Assembly: GCA_049965515.1 (NCBI GenBank)
Contig: JBMFWG010000003.1
Coordinates: forward strand, 1 to 64,000
Reading direction: 5' to 3'
Length of the DNA: 64,000 bases
From: UBA4572 sp049965515
Lineage (GTDB): Bacteria > Nitrospirota > Leptospirillia > Leptospirillales > Leptospirillaceae
This document shows, in pieces, positions 53,154 through 60,789 of this stretch; within the stretch, counting starts at the first letter, position 1; the number at the start of each line of letters is the position of its first letter. Under the pieces are notes generated by a model. It did no database searches. It was not told the origin of the DNA and saw nothing but the letters and a program-made list of their open reading frames with translations. A program made the translations under genes and the position numbers.

Positions 53154-53735
53154 CTAGAATCCGCGGGAGTTCGTCTTCATCTTTTTGAGGGCCTCCGTCA
53201 GCTTGAGGAAGGTTTCCGGGGACGTATCCCTGACGGAGAGGTTCGCATCCTCGTGGCCTGACATTGAGCAGAAGGCCATGGTGTAGCAATCGGTCCCGCC
53301 CCGAATGATCTTGAGTGCCAGATTCGCCTGATGGCAATGAACACCGACAAACAGGCAGGCATCAATCTTGTTGTGCCAGATGGTCAGGTTCGGATGGTTC
53401 GGGTTGATTTCCGTCTCCGGGTCGATCTTGGGATACTTCGGACGGTAGTCGGACATGGGGATGATCTTGATTCCCCCTTCCACGGCGGCATTCTTGATGG
53501 CGGCGGCCATTTTGGCCGACTTCTCGTTCCACTTCCAAAGGACGAGAGGACCCGGAAAAAAGGTTGGAACCTTGGCACGGGATAGAATACGGGCACTCTC
53601 TTCGATCGCCTGTTCCTGAGGAACAAGGGTACCTTCTATATGTCCCTGTCCCGGATCGGGAAGGGAGATTCCCATCATGGCGGCGGCCGGAGGCAAAAAG
53701 GCTTCCGGACCTGGCTTGACGCGATAGTTTGACAC
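53154..53735 (-). CDS. PorE/CODH-beta-like small subunit, paralog B
   Basis: A 193-residue paralog of the protein encoded at 42631-43209, sharing the same blocks (KVPTFFPGP, IIPMSDYRPKYPKI, NPNHPNLTIWHNKIDACLF, GVHCHQANL, IIRGGTDCYTMAFCS, GHEDANL, KKMKTNSRG). It differs mainly in the first 60 residues (ISLPDPGQGHIEGTLVPQEQ). As with paralog A, the family is recalled as the CODH-beta/PorE-type subunit of anabolic 2-oxoacid:ferredoxin oxidoreductases. GTG at 53735 has AAGGGA upstream. It follows its own strong promoter and leads, across 325 bases, to dabB. Confidence 0.68.
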   Translation of the reverse strand: MSNYRVKPGPEAFLPPAAAMMGISLPDPGQGHIEGTLVPQEQAIEESARILSRAKVPTFFPGPLVLWKWNEKSAKMAAAIKNAAVEGGIKIIPMSDYRPKYPKIDPETEINPNHPNLTIWHNKIDACLFVGVHCHQANLALKIIRGGTDCYTMAFCSMSGHEDANLSVRDTSPETFLKLTEALKKMKTNSRGF

Positions 53736-53962
53736 GGGCAATCCCTTCGTTTCCGGCAGCGAAGCCGGGGAGGAGGTTTTATTCCCCCTGGTTGGATCCG
53801 AATTTTCGCATTTTCAGAGCCGCAGGCCTTTTTGGGATCCCCCCCATCACGGCACATTCGGAGAAAAGATCCCCTTAAAAGGCTATCCGTTCAGGAGAAT
53901 CCTTAAGCGTTGCGGTATTGTCGGTCCTTCAAAAGACCGTCAAAATTTCACCAAGTTTCACT

Positions 53963-53991
53963 ATTCTAAAGAGCGGCCCCCCCAAGGTCAA
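53963..53991 (-). promoter_or_regulatory. Strong predicted promoter for PorE-like gene B and perhaps the dab operon
   Basis: On the minus strand a -35 TTGACC (53986-53991) and a -10 TAGAAT (53963-53968) are 17 bases apart; each matches the consensus at four or five positions with ideal spacing. It uses the same TTGACC -35 as the promoter of paralog A. Confidence 0.7.
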
Positions 53992-54077
53992 GCGCATGTC
54001 GGGAAAATCCTCTCCGGCGAAGGATTGTCCCTCCAGTCGAGACCGGCCGACCCTTTTTCTTTATAGAGACAGGACCT

Positions 54078-54105
54078 TTGCCTTTCCGGGAGAATCGGCT
54101 ATGCT
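54078..54105 (+). promoter_or_regulatory. Predicted promoter upstream of pyk
   Basis: A -35 TTGCCT (54078-54083) and a -10 TATGCT (54100-54105) are 16 bases apart. It precedes a 33-codon ORF and pyk. Confidence 0.55.
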
Positions 54106-54154
54106 GAGGACAGCTGATGGAGCCTCAGACATTGAGGAAACAGGGAAATTTTCT

Positions 54155-54256
54155 ATGCATTCTCTCTTCCTGGATCTCTTCCTGGCTCTCTTTCTGACTC
54201 TTGTTCTGGCTCATGTCACTGGCCTCCCCGTTCCGATAAAATATGTGCAATTTTGA
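54155..54256 (+). CDS. Possible 33-residue membrane peptide upstream of pyk
   Basis: An ATG frame 50 bases after the predicted promoter with AGGGAA upstream. The peptide (MHSLFLDLFLALFLTLVLA, then a short polar tail) is a single hydrophobic helix. It stops 31 bases before the pyk ATG. Leucine-rich composition from CTC/CTT/CTG repeats could be chance, but size, ribosome site and promoter make a small membrane protein or leader peptide possible. Confidence 0.35.
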   Translation: MHSLFLDLFLALFLTLVLAHVTGLPVPIKYVQF

Positions 54257-54287
54257 TAATTTATCGACCGAAAGACCGGAGATCGTC

Positions 54288-55727
54288 ATGAAAAATCTTC
54301 CCGGACATCATACCAAGATCGTCGCCACCATCGGACCCGCCTCCGACTCCCTCCGGATCCTGAGGGCAATGATCAAGAACGGAATGAACGTGGCCCGCCT
54401 GAACCTTTCCCACGGAACCCCCGAAGAGCATCGGGCCCGAATTGAGCGCCTCCGGGAGGCCTCCCGGTCTACCGGTCGACGGGTTCTCATTCTGGCGGAT
54501 CTTCCCGGACCCAAGATCCGCATCGGAAGCCTCTCTGCCCCGATCACCCTCCGGCACGGTGAACGTCTCCTTCTCTCTCCCGAGGGGCAGGGGAAAGAAA
54601 AGGGCGAAATGGTGAGAATCCCTCTCGATCTTCCCCCCCTTCTGCGGCCGCTTCGGCGAGGAGATCGGATCATTCTCAGCGATGGCACCCTCTCCCTGAG
54701 GGTTGAAGAGCCAAAGGGTGATACCCTCCTTTGTCGTGTCGTCACCGGGGGGGTCCTCCTCTCCCACAAGGGAGTCAACCTTCCCGGGCTCATGACGTTG
54801 GAGGGGGCCTTTACCGCCTCCGACCGGAGCCTTCTTTCCTTTGTCCTCGATGCCGGGGTAGAGGCGGTGAGTGTCTCCTTCGTGACATCGGCCGACGATG
54901 TTGAGGCGGTGAGACAGGAGTCACGGCGGCAAGGTCATGACCCCTTCATCGTGGCAAAGATCGAACGAGGGCAGGCCCTCAAAAACATCGACTCCATCCT
55001 GGACAGGGCCGACGGTATCATGGTCGCCCGGGGAGACCTGGGGGTGGAGGTCCCGCTCGAGCGCATCGCCCTGTACCAAAAAGAACTCATTCGCAAGGCT
55101 GTGGCCCTCGGGAAGCCTGTCATTACCGCCACCCAGATGCTGGAATCCATGGTTCACAACCCCAAACCCACGCGCGCCGAAGTCACCGATGTGTCCAACG
55201 CCATCATCGACGGAACCGACGCCATCATGCTCTCAGAAGAGTCCGCCATTGGCGACCATCCGGTGGCGGCCGTTGCCATGCTCGCCCGGATCGCCAAAGT
55301 CACAGAATCCCGTCACACAGGCGGCCGCACGCCCCTGGATGATCCTCCCCGAACCTCCTTTCCTGTTGAGGAAGTCGTCGCCTACGGTGTACGGACAGCG
55401 GTCAAGACTCTGGATCCTCTCCTTGTCGTCACTCCCACGGAGTCGGGGAGGACAGCCTCCCGAATCGCCCGATTTCGTCTCTCCCCCTGGATACTGGCCC
55501 TTTGCCCCCGGGAACAGGTCTGCCAGCGACTCTGCCTGACCCGGGGAGTCTGGCCCATGAAGGTTGAAGGAGAAGGCGAGTCCTGGGAAAAGACGGCCCG
55601 GAATATCCTGAAGAAGGAGGGAGTCGAAAACGGCTTGATCGTCCTGACGCGGGGACCCGGTCCAAAGACTCCCGGGGAAAGCAACCAGCTTGAGATCATC
55701 CGTCTTGAAACTCCCGAAAGCGGGTGA
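54288..55727 (+). CDS. pyk: Pyruvate kinase
   Basis: Converts phosphoenolpyruvate and ADP to pyruvate and ATP. The 479-residue product is complete: KIVATIGPASDSLRILRAMI, GMNVARLNLSHGTPEEH, ILADLPGPKIRIG, the metal/substrate motif IVAKIERGQALKNIDSI, MVARGDLGVEVP, and VITATQMLESMVHNPKPTRAEV. The C-terminal domain (VVTPTESGRTASRIARFR) is the usual allosteric region. ATG 54288 has GGAG six bases upstream; the longer frame starts in the leader. In an autotroph it would link gluconeogenic and biosynthetic PEP/pyruvate pools. Confidence 0.96.
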   Translation: MKNLPGHHTKIVATIGPASDSLRILRAMIKNGMNVARLNLSHGTPEEHRARIERLREASRSTGRRVLILADLPGPKIRIGSLSAPITLRHGERLLLSPEGQGKEKGEMVRIPLDLPPLLRPLRRGDRIILSDGTLSLRVEEPKGDTLLCRVVTGGVLLSHKGVNLPGLMTLEGAFTASDRSLLSFVLDAGVEAVSVSFVTSADDVEAVRQESRRQGHDPFIVAKIERGQALKNIDSILDRADGIMVARGDLGVEVPLERIALYQKELIRKAVALGKPVITATQMLESMVHNPKPTRAEVTDVSNAIIDGTDAIMLSEESAIGDHPVAAVAMLARIAKVTESRHTGGRTPLDDPPRTSFPVEEVVAYGVRTAVKTLDPLLVVTPTESGRTASRIARFRLSPWILALCPREQVCQRLCLTRGVWPMKVEGEGESWEKTARNILKKEGVENGLIVLTRGPGPKTPGESNQLEIIRLETPESG

Positions 55728-55841
55728 TCCGAACCCTCCCTTTTTCTTTCCCCTTATCATGAAAAAAAGTTTTCCTCATTGGATAGATTGATGATTTTTC
55801 CGTTAAGATACTCTCAACCTTTTAGGCGAAGGAGACTTCCA

Positions 55842-56564
55842 ATGATCCAGTCACGTCGCATCATCCGTTATCTGACGCTTCCGGCAATGCTTCTGCTCAC
55901 CCTGTCGATTCTTCCGGCGGCCCAGGCGGAAAGCCTCATCGAAAAGGGGAAGAGGATCGCCCGGGAGGGAAACGGACTTCCGGGAACCACGGCCTGCATG
56001 GAATGTCATCGCCTCCACGGAGGCGGCATGCCCTCCATCGGGAGTCCCCGCATCGCCGGCCAGCCCCAGAAATATATTGAACATGAGATTCTCGGGGTCA
56101 AGAAGGGAACCCGTTTTGCCCCCGTCATGGCTGGAGTCGTCAACAATCTGAGCCGAAGCGACATTCGGGCGGTGGCCGCCTGGTATGCCTCGGTCCGCAC
56201 TCCCAAGCTGCGGGACGTCTCTCCCTACGACCCGAAGCTGGTTGCCCTGGGCAAAAGAATCGCCCTGAAGGGACAATGGAAAAAGAACGTTCCTGCGTGC
56301 GTCCTCTGCCACGGACCCGAAGGCCGGGGCATTCCGCCTCACTTTCCCTACATCAAGGGACAGAACAAGGGATACCTTCTCCGCCAGCTCATCTCCTTCG
56401 CTTTTTTGAAGCGGGCCGATGATCCCCAAGGGTTGATGCGGGGAATTGCCCGAAGACTTTCGCCACGAGAACGCAAGGCCGTCGCCGAATACTTCGCAAG
56501 CCTGCCCCCTCCGCCGGCTGACGGACAGCCCGACACATCTCCTTCAGGAAAGGACCCCCGATGA
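55842..56564 (+). CDS. Diheme c-type cytochrome, TsdB/cytochrome c4-like
   Basis: A periplasmic electron carrier of 240 residues. Signal peptide IRYLTLPAMLLLTLSILPAAQA, then two class I cytochrome domains with CMECH (about residue 52) and CVLCH (about 151), giving the pseudo-symmetric diheme layout of cytochrome c4 and TsdB. Distal Met ligands are probably in RFAPVMAGV and PQGLMRGIA. ATG 55842 has AAGGAG at good spacing. It overlaps the next cytochrome gene by four bases, so the products likely act together, with this one accepting electrons. Confidence 0.85.
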   Translation: MIQSRRIIRYLTLPAMLLLTLSILPAAQAESLIEKGKRIAREGNGLPGTTACMECHRLHGGGMPSIGSPRIAGQPQKYIEHEILGVKKGTRFAPVMAGVVNNLSRSDIRAVAAWYASVRTPKLRDVSPYDPKLVALGKRIALKGQWKKNVPACVLCHGPEGRGIPPHFPYIKGQNKGYLLRQLISFAFLKRADDPQGLMRGIARRLSPRERKAVAEYFASLPPPPADGQPDTSPSGKDPR

Positions 56565-57355
56565 GATATTTTCTTCCCCTGGCCCTTGTGAGCTTCCTGG
56601 GGTCAATTCTGCCAATGGCGCCTCTTGCCGCCGCCCAGGAACATCCCACACCCGTTGTCTTCAACCCTCCTTCGGACAGGGAGATCCCCTCGGGGCCCTT
56701 CGGAGATCTCGTCCGAAAAGGGGAGCAGATCTTTACCCAGACGGGCAAATATGCCGGAAAATATGTAGGAAACGACCTGACCTGCGAGTCCTGCCATCTG
56801 GACCGGGGACGGAAGCCCTATGCCGCCCCTCTGTGGGGAGCCTATGTCAGCTACCCGAGATTCCGGACGAAGAACATGAAGGTGAGCCGTCTGGGAGAGC
56901 GGATTCAGGGATGCTTCCGCTTCTCCATGAACGGAGTTGCTCCTCCCCTTGCAGGTGATACCATCCGCTCCATCGTGGCCTACAGCTTCTGGATGGCCAA
57001 AGGGGCTCCGGTGGGAACCCCGCTTGTCGGCACCGGCATGTACCACATGCCCCCCCCCTCCCGAAAACCGGATCCCTTCCGCGGGAAAAAGGTCTACAAG
57101 GCCCGGTGTGCCCTTTGTCACGGAGCCGATGGCCTGGGAGCCTCCTCCGGCGGAGACGTGGCCTTCCCTCCTGTCTGGGGTCCCCGCTCCTACAATGCGG
57201 GAGCGGGACTCGCCAAGGTGGACAAGCTTGCTGGTTTTCTCAAGATGAACATGCCCCTCTCCAAGGGGAATACACTGAGCGACCGGGATGCCTGGGATGT
57301 CGCCGCCTATGTGGATTCGCAGCCTCGTCCCGCCGATCCCAGAAAGAAGTCCTGA
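56561..57355 (+). CDS. TsdA-like diheme cytochrome c (thiosulfate dehydrogenase/tetrathionate reductase type)
   Basis: A periplasmic enzyme of 264 residues. After a signal peptide ending APLAAAQ come the TsdA-type blocks LTCESCHLDRGRKPYAAPLWG (heme 1 at CESCH, 75-79), LGERIQGCFRFSMNG with Cys118, and CALCH for heme 2. In characterised TsdA the unusual heme-1 ligand is a Cys about 40 residues after the heme-binding His; Cys118 lies 39 after His79, so the active-site Cys/His heme looks conserved. The pair would interconvert thiosulfate and tetrathionate with electrons passing to the upstream cytochrome. Direction cannot be told. The start overlaps the upstream stop (ATGA). Confidence 0.82.
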   Translation: MRYFLPLALVSFLGSILPMAPLAAAQEHPTPVVFNPPSDREIPSGPFGDLVRKGEQIFTQTGKYAGKYVGNDLTCESCHLDRGRKPYAAPLWGAYVSYPRFRTKNMKVSRLGERIQGCFRFSMNGVAPPLAGDTIRSIVAYSFWMAKGAPVGTPLVGTGMYHMPPPSRKPDPFRGKKVYKARCALCHGADGLGASSGGDVAFPPVWGPRSYNAGAGLAKVDKLAGFLKMNMPLSKGNTLSDRDAWDVAAYVDSQPRPADPRKKS

Positions 57356-57358
57356 ACA

Positions 57359-57379
57359 CCCTCCCCGGGGGAGGGTTTG
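57359..57379 (+). terminator. Predicted terminator after the cytochrome pair
   Basis: CCCTCCCC and GGGGAGGG form a GC stem with almost no loop right after the stop codon, followed by TTTGCGTTT. The T run is broken, so efficiency may be moderate. Confidence 0.55.
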
Positions 57380-57382
57380 CGT

Positions 57383-57411
57383 TTGCCCTCTTTTGTTCGA
57401 CAGGGTATCAT
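57383..57411 (+). promoter_or_regulatory. Predicted promoter of the hpn operon
   Basis: A -35 TTGCCC (57383-57388) and a -10 TATCAT (57406-57411) are exactly 17 bases apart. The expected start falls at about 57418, at the ATG of a short leader frame. Confidence 0.65.
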
Positions 57412-57417
57412 CTCATC

Positions 57418-57474
57418 ATGATGATCTTCCCACCGGACAAGACGACCAACCTCCCCTCGGGAGTCTTTTCTTGA
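57418..57474 (+). CDS. Possible leaderless 18-codon leader peptide before hpnD
   Basis: An ATG-ATG frame of 18 codons (MMIFPPDKTTNLPSGVFS) begins at the predicted transcription start, so it would be leaderless, and its TGA overlaps the TTG start of hpnD (TTGA). The GGGAG that serves hpnD lies inside it. Evidence is positional only. Confidence 0.28.
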   Translation: MMIFPPDKTTNLPSGVFS

Positions 57475-58361
57475 CAGAGACCCGCCTCTCTCCCCTTCCT
57501 TTCGACACCAAAGGCCTCGAACGCGCCCGGGCCGGTGTCCGGAACAGCTCTTTCTACCGCTCCTTTTCCCTTCTTGAGCCAGAAAGCCGGGAAGACCTCT
57601 ACGATTTCTATGTTTTTTGCCGTCTGGTCGACGATCTGGCGGACGAACCCCGGACAGATATCGATGTTCGGGCCCATCTTGATCGCTGGGCCTATACCTT
57701 TGCCCACGACTTTGTGGCTCCTCCCGGCTGGGAAGAGGCCCCCTTCTTTCTCCGGACGGTCGACATTGCAAAAAAGCGGAAGATTCCTGCCTCCCTTTAC
57801 GGAGAGATCGTCCGGGGGATGCAGGACGACCTGACCCGGGTAAGAATCCCTGACACGGAGGCCCTTCTTCGCTATTGCTATCGCGCCGCCGGGGCCGTGG
57901 GCCGAATCTGCGTTCCCATTTTCGGCGGAGACCTCGACCGTCTGGGTCCCTACGCCGATCGCCTGGGGGAGGCCTTCCAGCTCACAAACATCCTGAGAGA
58001 CCTCGCCCAGGATGCCGCCCGGGACCGGATCTACCTTCCGGCCGACCGCATGAGACACTTTGGAGTGACCGACGAAGACGTCCTGGCCGGACGTCTTCAC
58101 GACGGGATGCGGGCTCTTCTCACGGAGATCTGGACCCGGTCGGAAGAGGACTACGCCCAGGCCCGGGATCTTCTCTCCGACCCGACTGACCAGCGGACCA
58201 TGATCGCCGCCCGGGCCATGGAAACGGTCTACCACGCCATTCATAAAAAAATCCGCAAAACGGGATTTGACGTCTACCGGCGCCGGGTGGGCCTTGGCCC
58301 CCTGGAGAAGGCCACCGTTCTTCTGCGCCTGTGGCAGGCTCGAAAGGCTGCCGGCCTATGA
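57471..58361 (+). CDS. hpnD: Presqualene diphosphate synthase (HpnD)
   Basis: First enzyme of the bacterial HpnCDE route to squalene, condensing two farnesyl diphosphates to presqualene diphosphate. The 296-residue squalene/phytoene synthase fold shows SSFYRSFSLLEPESREDLYDF, the first Asp-rich motif RLVDDLADE and the second AFQLTNILRDLAQDAARDRIYLP, which is HpnD-like. TTG at 57471 has GGGAG seven bases upstream and no in-frame ATG precedes the domain. It overlaps hpnE by four bases. Confidence 0.9.
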   Translation: MTETRLSPLPFDTKGLERARAGVRNSSFYRSFSLLEPESREDLYDFYVFCRLVDDLADEPRTDIDVRAHLDRWAYTFAHDFVAPPGWEEAPFFLRTVDIAKKRKIPASLYGEIVRGMQDDLTRVRIPDTEALLRYCYRAAGAVGRICVPIFGGDLDRLGPYADRLGEAFQLTNILRDLAQDAARDRIYLPADRMRHFGVTDEDVLAGRLHDGMRALLTEIWTRSEEDYAQARDLLSDPTDQRTMIAARAMETVYHAIHKKIRKTGFDVYRRRVGLGPLEKATVLLRLWQARKAAGL

Positions 58362-59824
58362 GCACCCGCCCCAGCATCTACATTTTGGGGGGAGGGCTCT
58401 CGGGAATCGCCGCCGCCGAACGGCTCTCCCGCGACCCGGACGCCCCCTACAACGTCGTCCTGTTCGAGGCCCGCCCCCATCTGGGGGGACGCACCGGTTC
58501 CTATCTCGATACCCGGGCCCGCCGGGAAATCGACACCGGGCAGCATCTTTTTCTCTCCTGCTACACCGCCACCATTAACCTTCTCCAGCGTCTGGGAACC
58601 AAAGACAACCTGGTCTTCTTCGATCGACTCTACATTCCCCTGTGGGACCCTGAAAGAGGTCTCAACCCTCTTGACGTTCCCGGGAACAAAAGCCAGCTTT
58701 CGGCGGCGGGAGGTCTACTCCAGTATGAAGGACTTCCTTTCTCCCAGAGGCTCGCCTTCCTCTCGGTGGCGCGGGCCCTGCCAGAAAATGACTCCGACGT
58801 CGACCACCTCACCGCTCATGAATTTCTCAAGCGGGCGGGACAACCCGATGTTGTGATCGACCGCTTCTGGGAGCTCGTGATCCTCTCGGCCACCAATCTC
58901 CCCTCCCGTTCAGTCAGCGCGGCCCTTCTGGTGAGAATTCTCAAGGAGTCCCTGCTTGCCGGAGGTCATGCCGCCCGTCCCGGATACAACTCCGTCCCTC
59001 TCACCGAGCTCTTTGTTCTCCCGGCGATGCGCCTCTTCCGGGCCCGAAGCGTCTCGGTCCGAACCAAAACCCGGATCACGGGACTCTCGGAAACAGGCGG
59101 TCGCATTGTCTCCCTGACCACATCCCGGGGCGATATCGCCCTCTCCCCGGAAGACCGGGTGATCGTGGCACTCCCCCCGTGGTCCTTTGAAAAAATCGTT
59201 CCCCTTTCGTGGCAGGAGACCCCGCTGATCGACCGGATCAACCGTCTCTCCTACGCCTCTCCCATCCTGTCGATCCACCTCCACTTCGACACGCCGGTCC
59301 GGATTCCCCTGATCGCCGGCTTCCATCAATCGCCCATTCACTGGCTTTTCAACAAGGACGCCATGGAACAGCGGCTTATCCCGGAGACCCGTCCCTGGTT
59401 CGACTGGTCGTCAGACCGGGAGGACGACCTTCTCCCCACCCAGATGGTGAGCGCCACCGTCTCCGGGGCCGACACCCTTCTCGAAACTCCCGATGCCGAA
59501 CTCGCGGCCCTTGTGGGGCGACACCTCCTCCTTCTCGACAAAAAAAATACCGCCTCCCCCACAGGGATCGTGGCCGTCCGGGACCGCTTTGCCACCCCCG
59601 TTCTGGGGACGGGACAGAGCTCCCTGCGTCCGGAGGCCCGGACCGCCTTCGACAACCTCTTCATGGCGGGAGATACGGCCGACACAGGACTCCCCGCCAC
59701 CATGGAGAGCGCTGTCCGTGCCGGTGTCGCCGCGGCGGAGACCCTCCTTTCTGAGACATCTGCCAGCCACAGGATCCCCCCTGGGGGATGCGCTTCCCCG
59801 GGCGAGAAAGCCATCCCGGCATGA
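58358..59824 (+). CDS. hpnE: Hydroxysqualene dehydroxylase (HpnE)
   Basis: An FAD-dependent amine-oxidase-like enzyme that reduces hydroxysqualene to squalene. 488 residues: the Rossmann motif ILGGGLSGIAAAERLS at the start, GGRTGSYLDTRARREIDTGQHLF, LPPWSFEKIVP in the middle and the C-terminal FAD block NLFMAGDTADTGLPATMESAVRAG. It lies between hpnD and hpnC with ATGA overlaps on both sides, the usual HpnCDE cluster in a D-E-C order. Confidence 0.92.
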   Translation: MSTRPSIYILGGGLSGIAAAERLSRDPDAPYNVVLFEARPHLGGRTGSYLDTRARREIDTGQHLFLSCYTATINLLQRLGTKDNLVFFDRLYIPLWDPERGLNPLDVPGNKSQLSAAGGLLQYEGLPFSQRLAFLSVARALPENDSDVDHLTAHEFLKRAGQPDVVIDRFWELVILSATNLPSRSVSAALLVRILKESLLAGGHAARPGYNSVPLTELFVLPAMRLFRARSVSVRTKTRITGLSETGGRIVSLTTSRGDIALSPEDRVIVALPPWSFEKIVPLSWQETPLIDRINRLSYASPILSIHLHFDTPVRIPLIAGFHQSPIHWLFNKDAMEQRLIPETRPWFDWSSDREDDLLPTQMVSATVSGADTLLETPDAELAALVGRHLLLLDKKNTASPTGIVAVRDRFATPVLGTGQSSLRPEARTAFDNLFMAGDTADTGLPATMESAVRAGVAAAETLLSETSASHRIPPGGCASPGEKAIPA

Positions 59825-60789
59825 TCTCCCTCGAAGAGTCCTATCGCCATTGCCAGGAGGTGACGGCCAGCCACTACGAAAACTTTCCGGTGGCCTCCCT
59901 GCTCATGCCGGCCCGGACCCGTCCGGCCATTTCCGCTCTCTACGCCTTCGCCCGGGCGGCCGACGACATGTCCGACGAAGTCCCTGAAACCGAAACATCT
60001 CTATCACTTCTCGCCGAATGGAGAGAACTTCTTCTGAGGGCCCAAAAGGGCCCCGTAGACCACCCGGTCTTCCGGGCTCTGGCCGATACGATCGAGCGAT
60101 TCGACCTCCCGGTCCTCTGGCTCGACCACCTGATTCAGGCCTTCGAGCGCGACCGGATGGTCGTCCGCCACGAGAGTTTCGAGGATCTCATCTTCTATTC
60201 GACCCTCTCGGCCAACCCCGTGGGACGGCTCCTCTTATGGATCAACGGCTACCGGGACGAGTCTCTTTTCGCCATGTCGGACGCCGTATGCACCGCCCTC
60301 CAGCTGGCCAACTTCTGGCAGGACATCTCCGTCGACCGGGAGAAGGGGCGTCTCTATGTTCCTCTCTCCGAGCTTCGGGCCTCGGGCCTCGACGAAGAGC
60401 GCCTTTTCTCCTCCTCTCCGGACCCCGAAACCTCTCGCCGGCAGCAGGTCCTCAAGGACCGACTCTTTGCCTACACGGCCGGCCTTTTCTCCACCGGAGT
60501 CCCGCTCCCTCGGGCCGTGGGGGGACGAATCGGCCTCGAGCTCGCCCTGGTCCTGCGGGGGGGCGTCACGATTCTCGAAAAGGGCCAGGCCCCGGGGCGA
60601 CCGGTCTCCCTCCGCCCGGTGCTGACCCGGGGAACCTGGATAGCCTCTCTTCTCCGGCCCGTCACAAAAGCCCGGCTTGAGACCCCCCTGAAAACACTCT
60701 CGATCCCCAACGAGGCCCGGGAGCTCTATCACCGGGGACGGGCCGTCTACCAGGGCAAGGCCGACCGGAGAGAATCGGGGTCTCGCTAA
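59821..60789 (+). CDS. hpnC: Hydroxysqualene synthase (HpnC)
   Basis: Converts presqualene diphosphate to hydroxysqualene. 322 residues with the HpnC-type start ESYRHCQEVTASHYENFPVAS, first Asp motif YAFARAADDMSDE, LLLWINGYRDESLFAMSDAVCTALQLANFWQDISVDREKGRLYVP for the second, clearly different from hpnD. Together with hpnD and hpnE it provides squalene for hopanoids; the squalene-hopene cyclase gene is not in the window. Its end overlaps the convergent serine hydrolase gene by four bases. Confidence 0.92.
   Translation: MISLEESYRHCQEVTASHYENFPVASLLMPARTRPAISALYAFARAADDMSDEVPETETSLSLLAEWRELLLRAQKGPVDHPVFRALADTIERFDLPVLWLDHLIQAFERDRMVVRHESFEDLIFYSTLSANPVGRLLLWINGYRDESLFAMSDAVCTALQLANFWQDISVDREKGRLYVPLSELRASGLDEERLFSSSPDPETSRRQQVLKDRLFAYTAGLFSTGVPLPRAVGGRIGLELALVLRGGVTILEKGQAPGRPVSLRPVLTRGTWIASLLRPVTKARLETPLKTLSIPNEARELYHRGRAVYQGKADRRESGSR

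Larger units (their letters stand above)
53736..54154. other. Divergent promoter region between PorE-like gene B and pyk
   Basis: No recognised gene. It holds a minus-strand promoter (53963-53991) for the PorE-like gene, giving a leader of about 220 bases that includes a CGGTC/GACCG hairpin at 53921-53939, and a plus-strand promoter (54078-54105) for the small ORF and pyk. The leader is long enough for a regulatory RNA, but I recognise no riboswitch. Confidence 0.5.
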
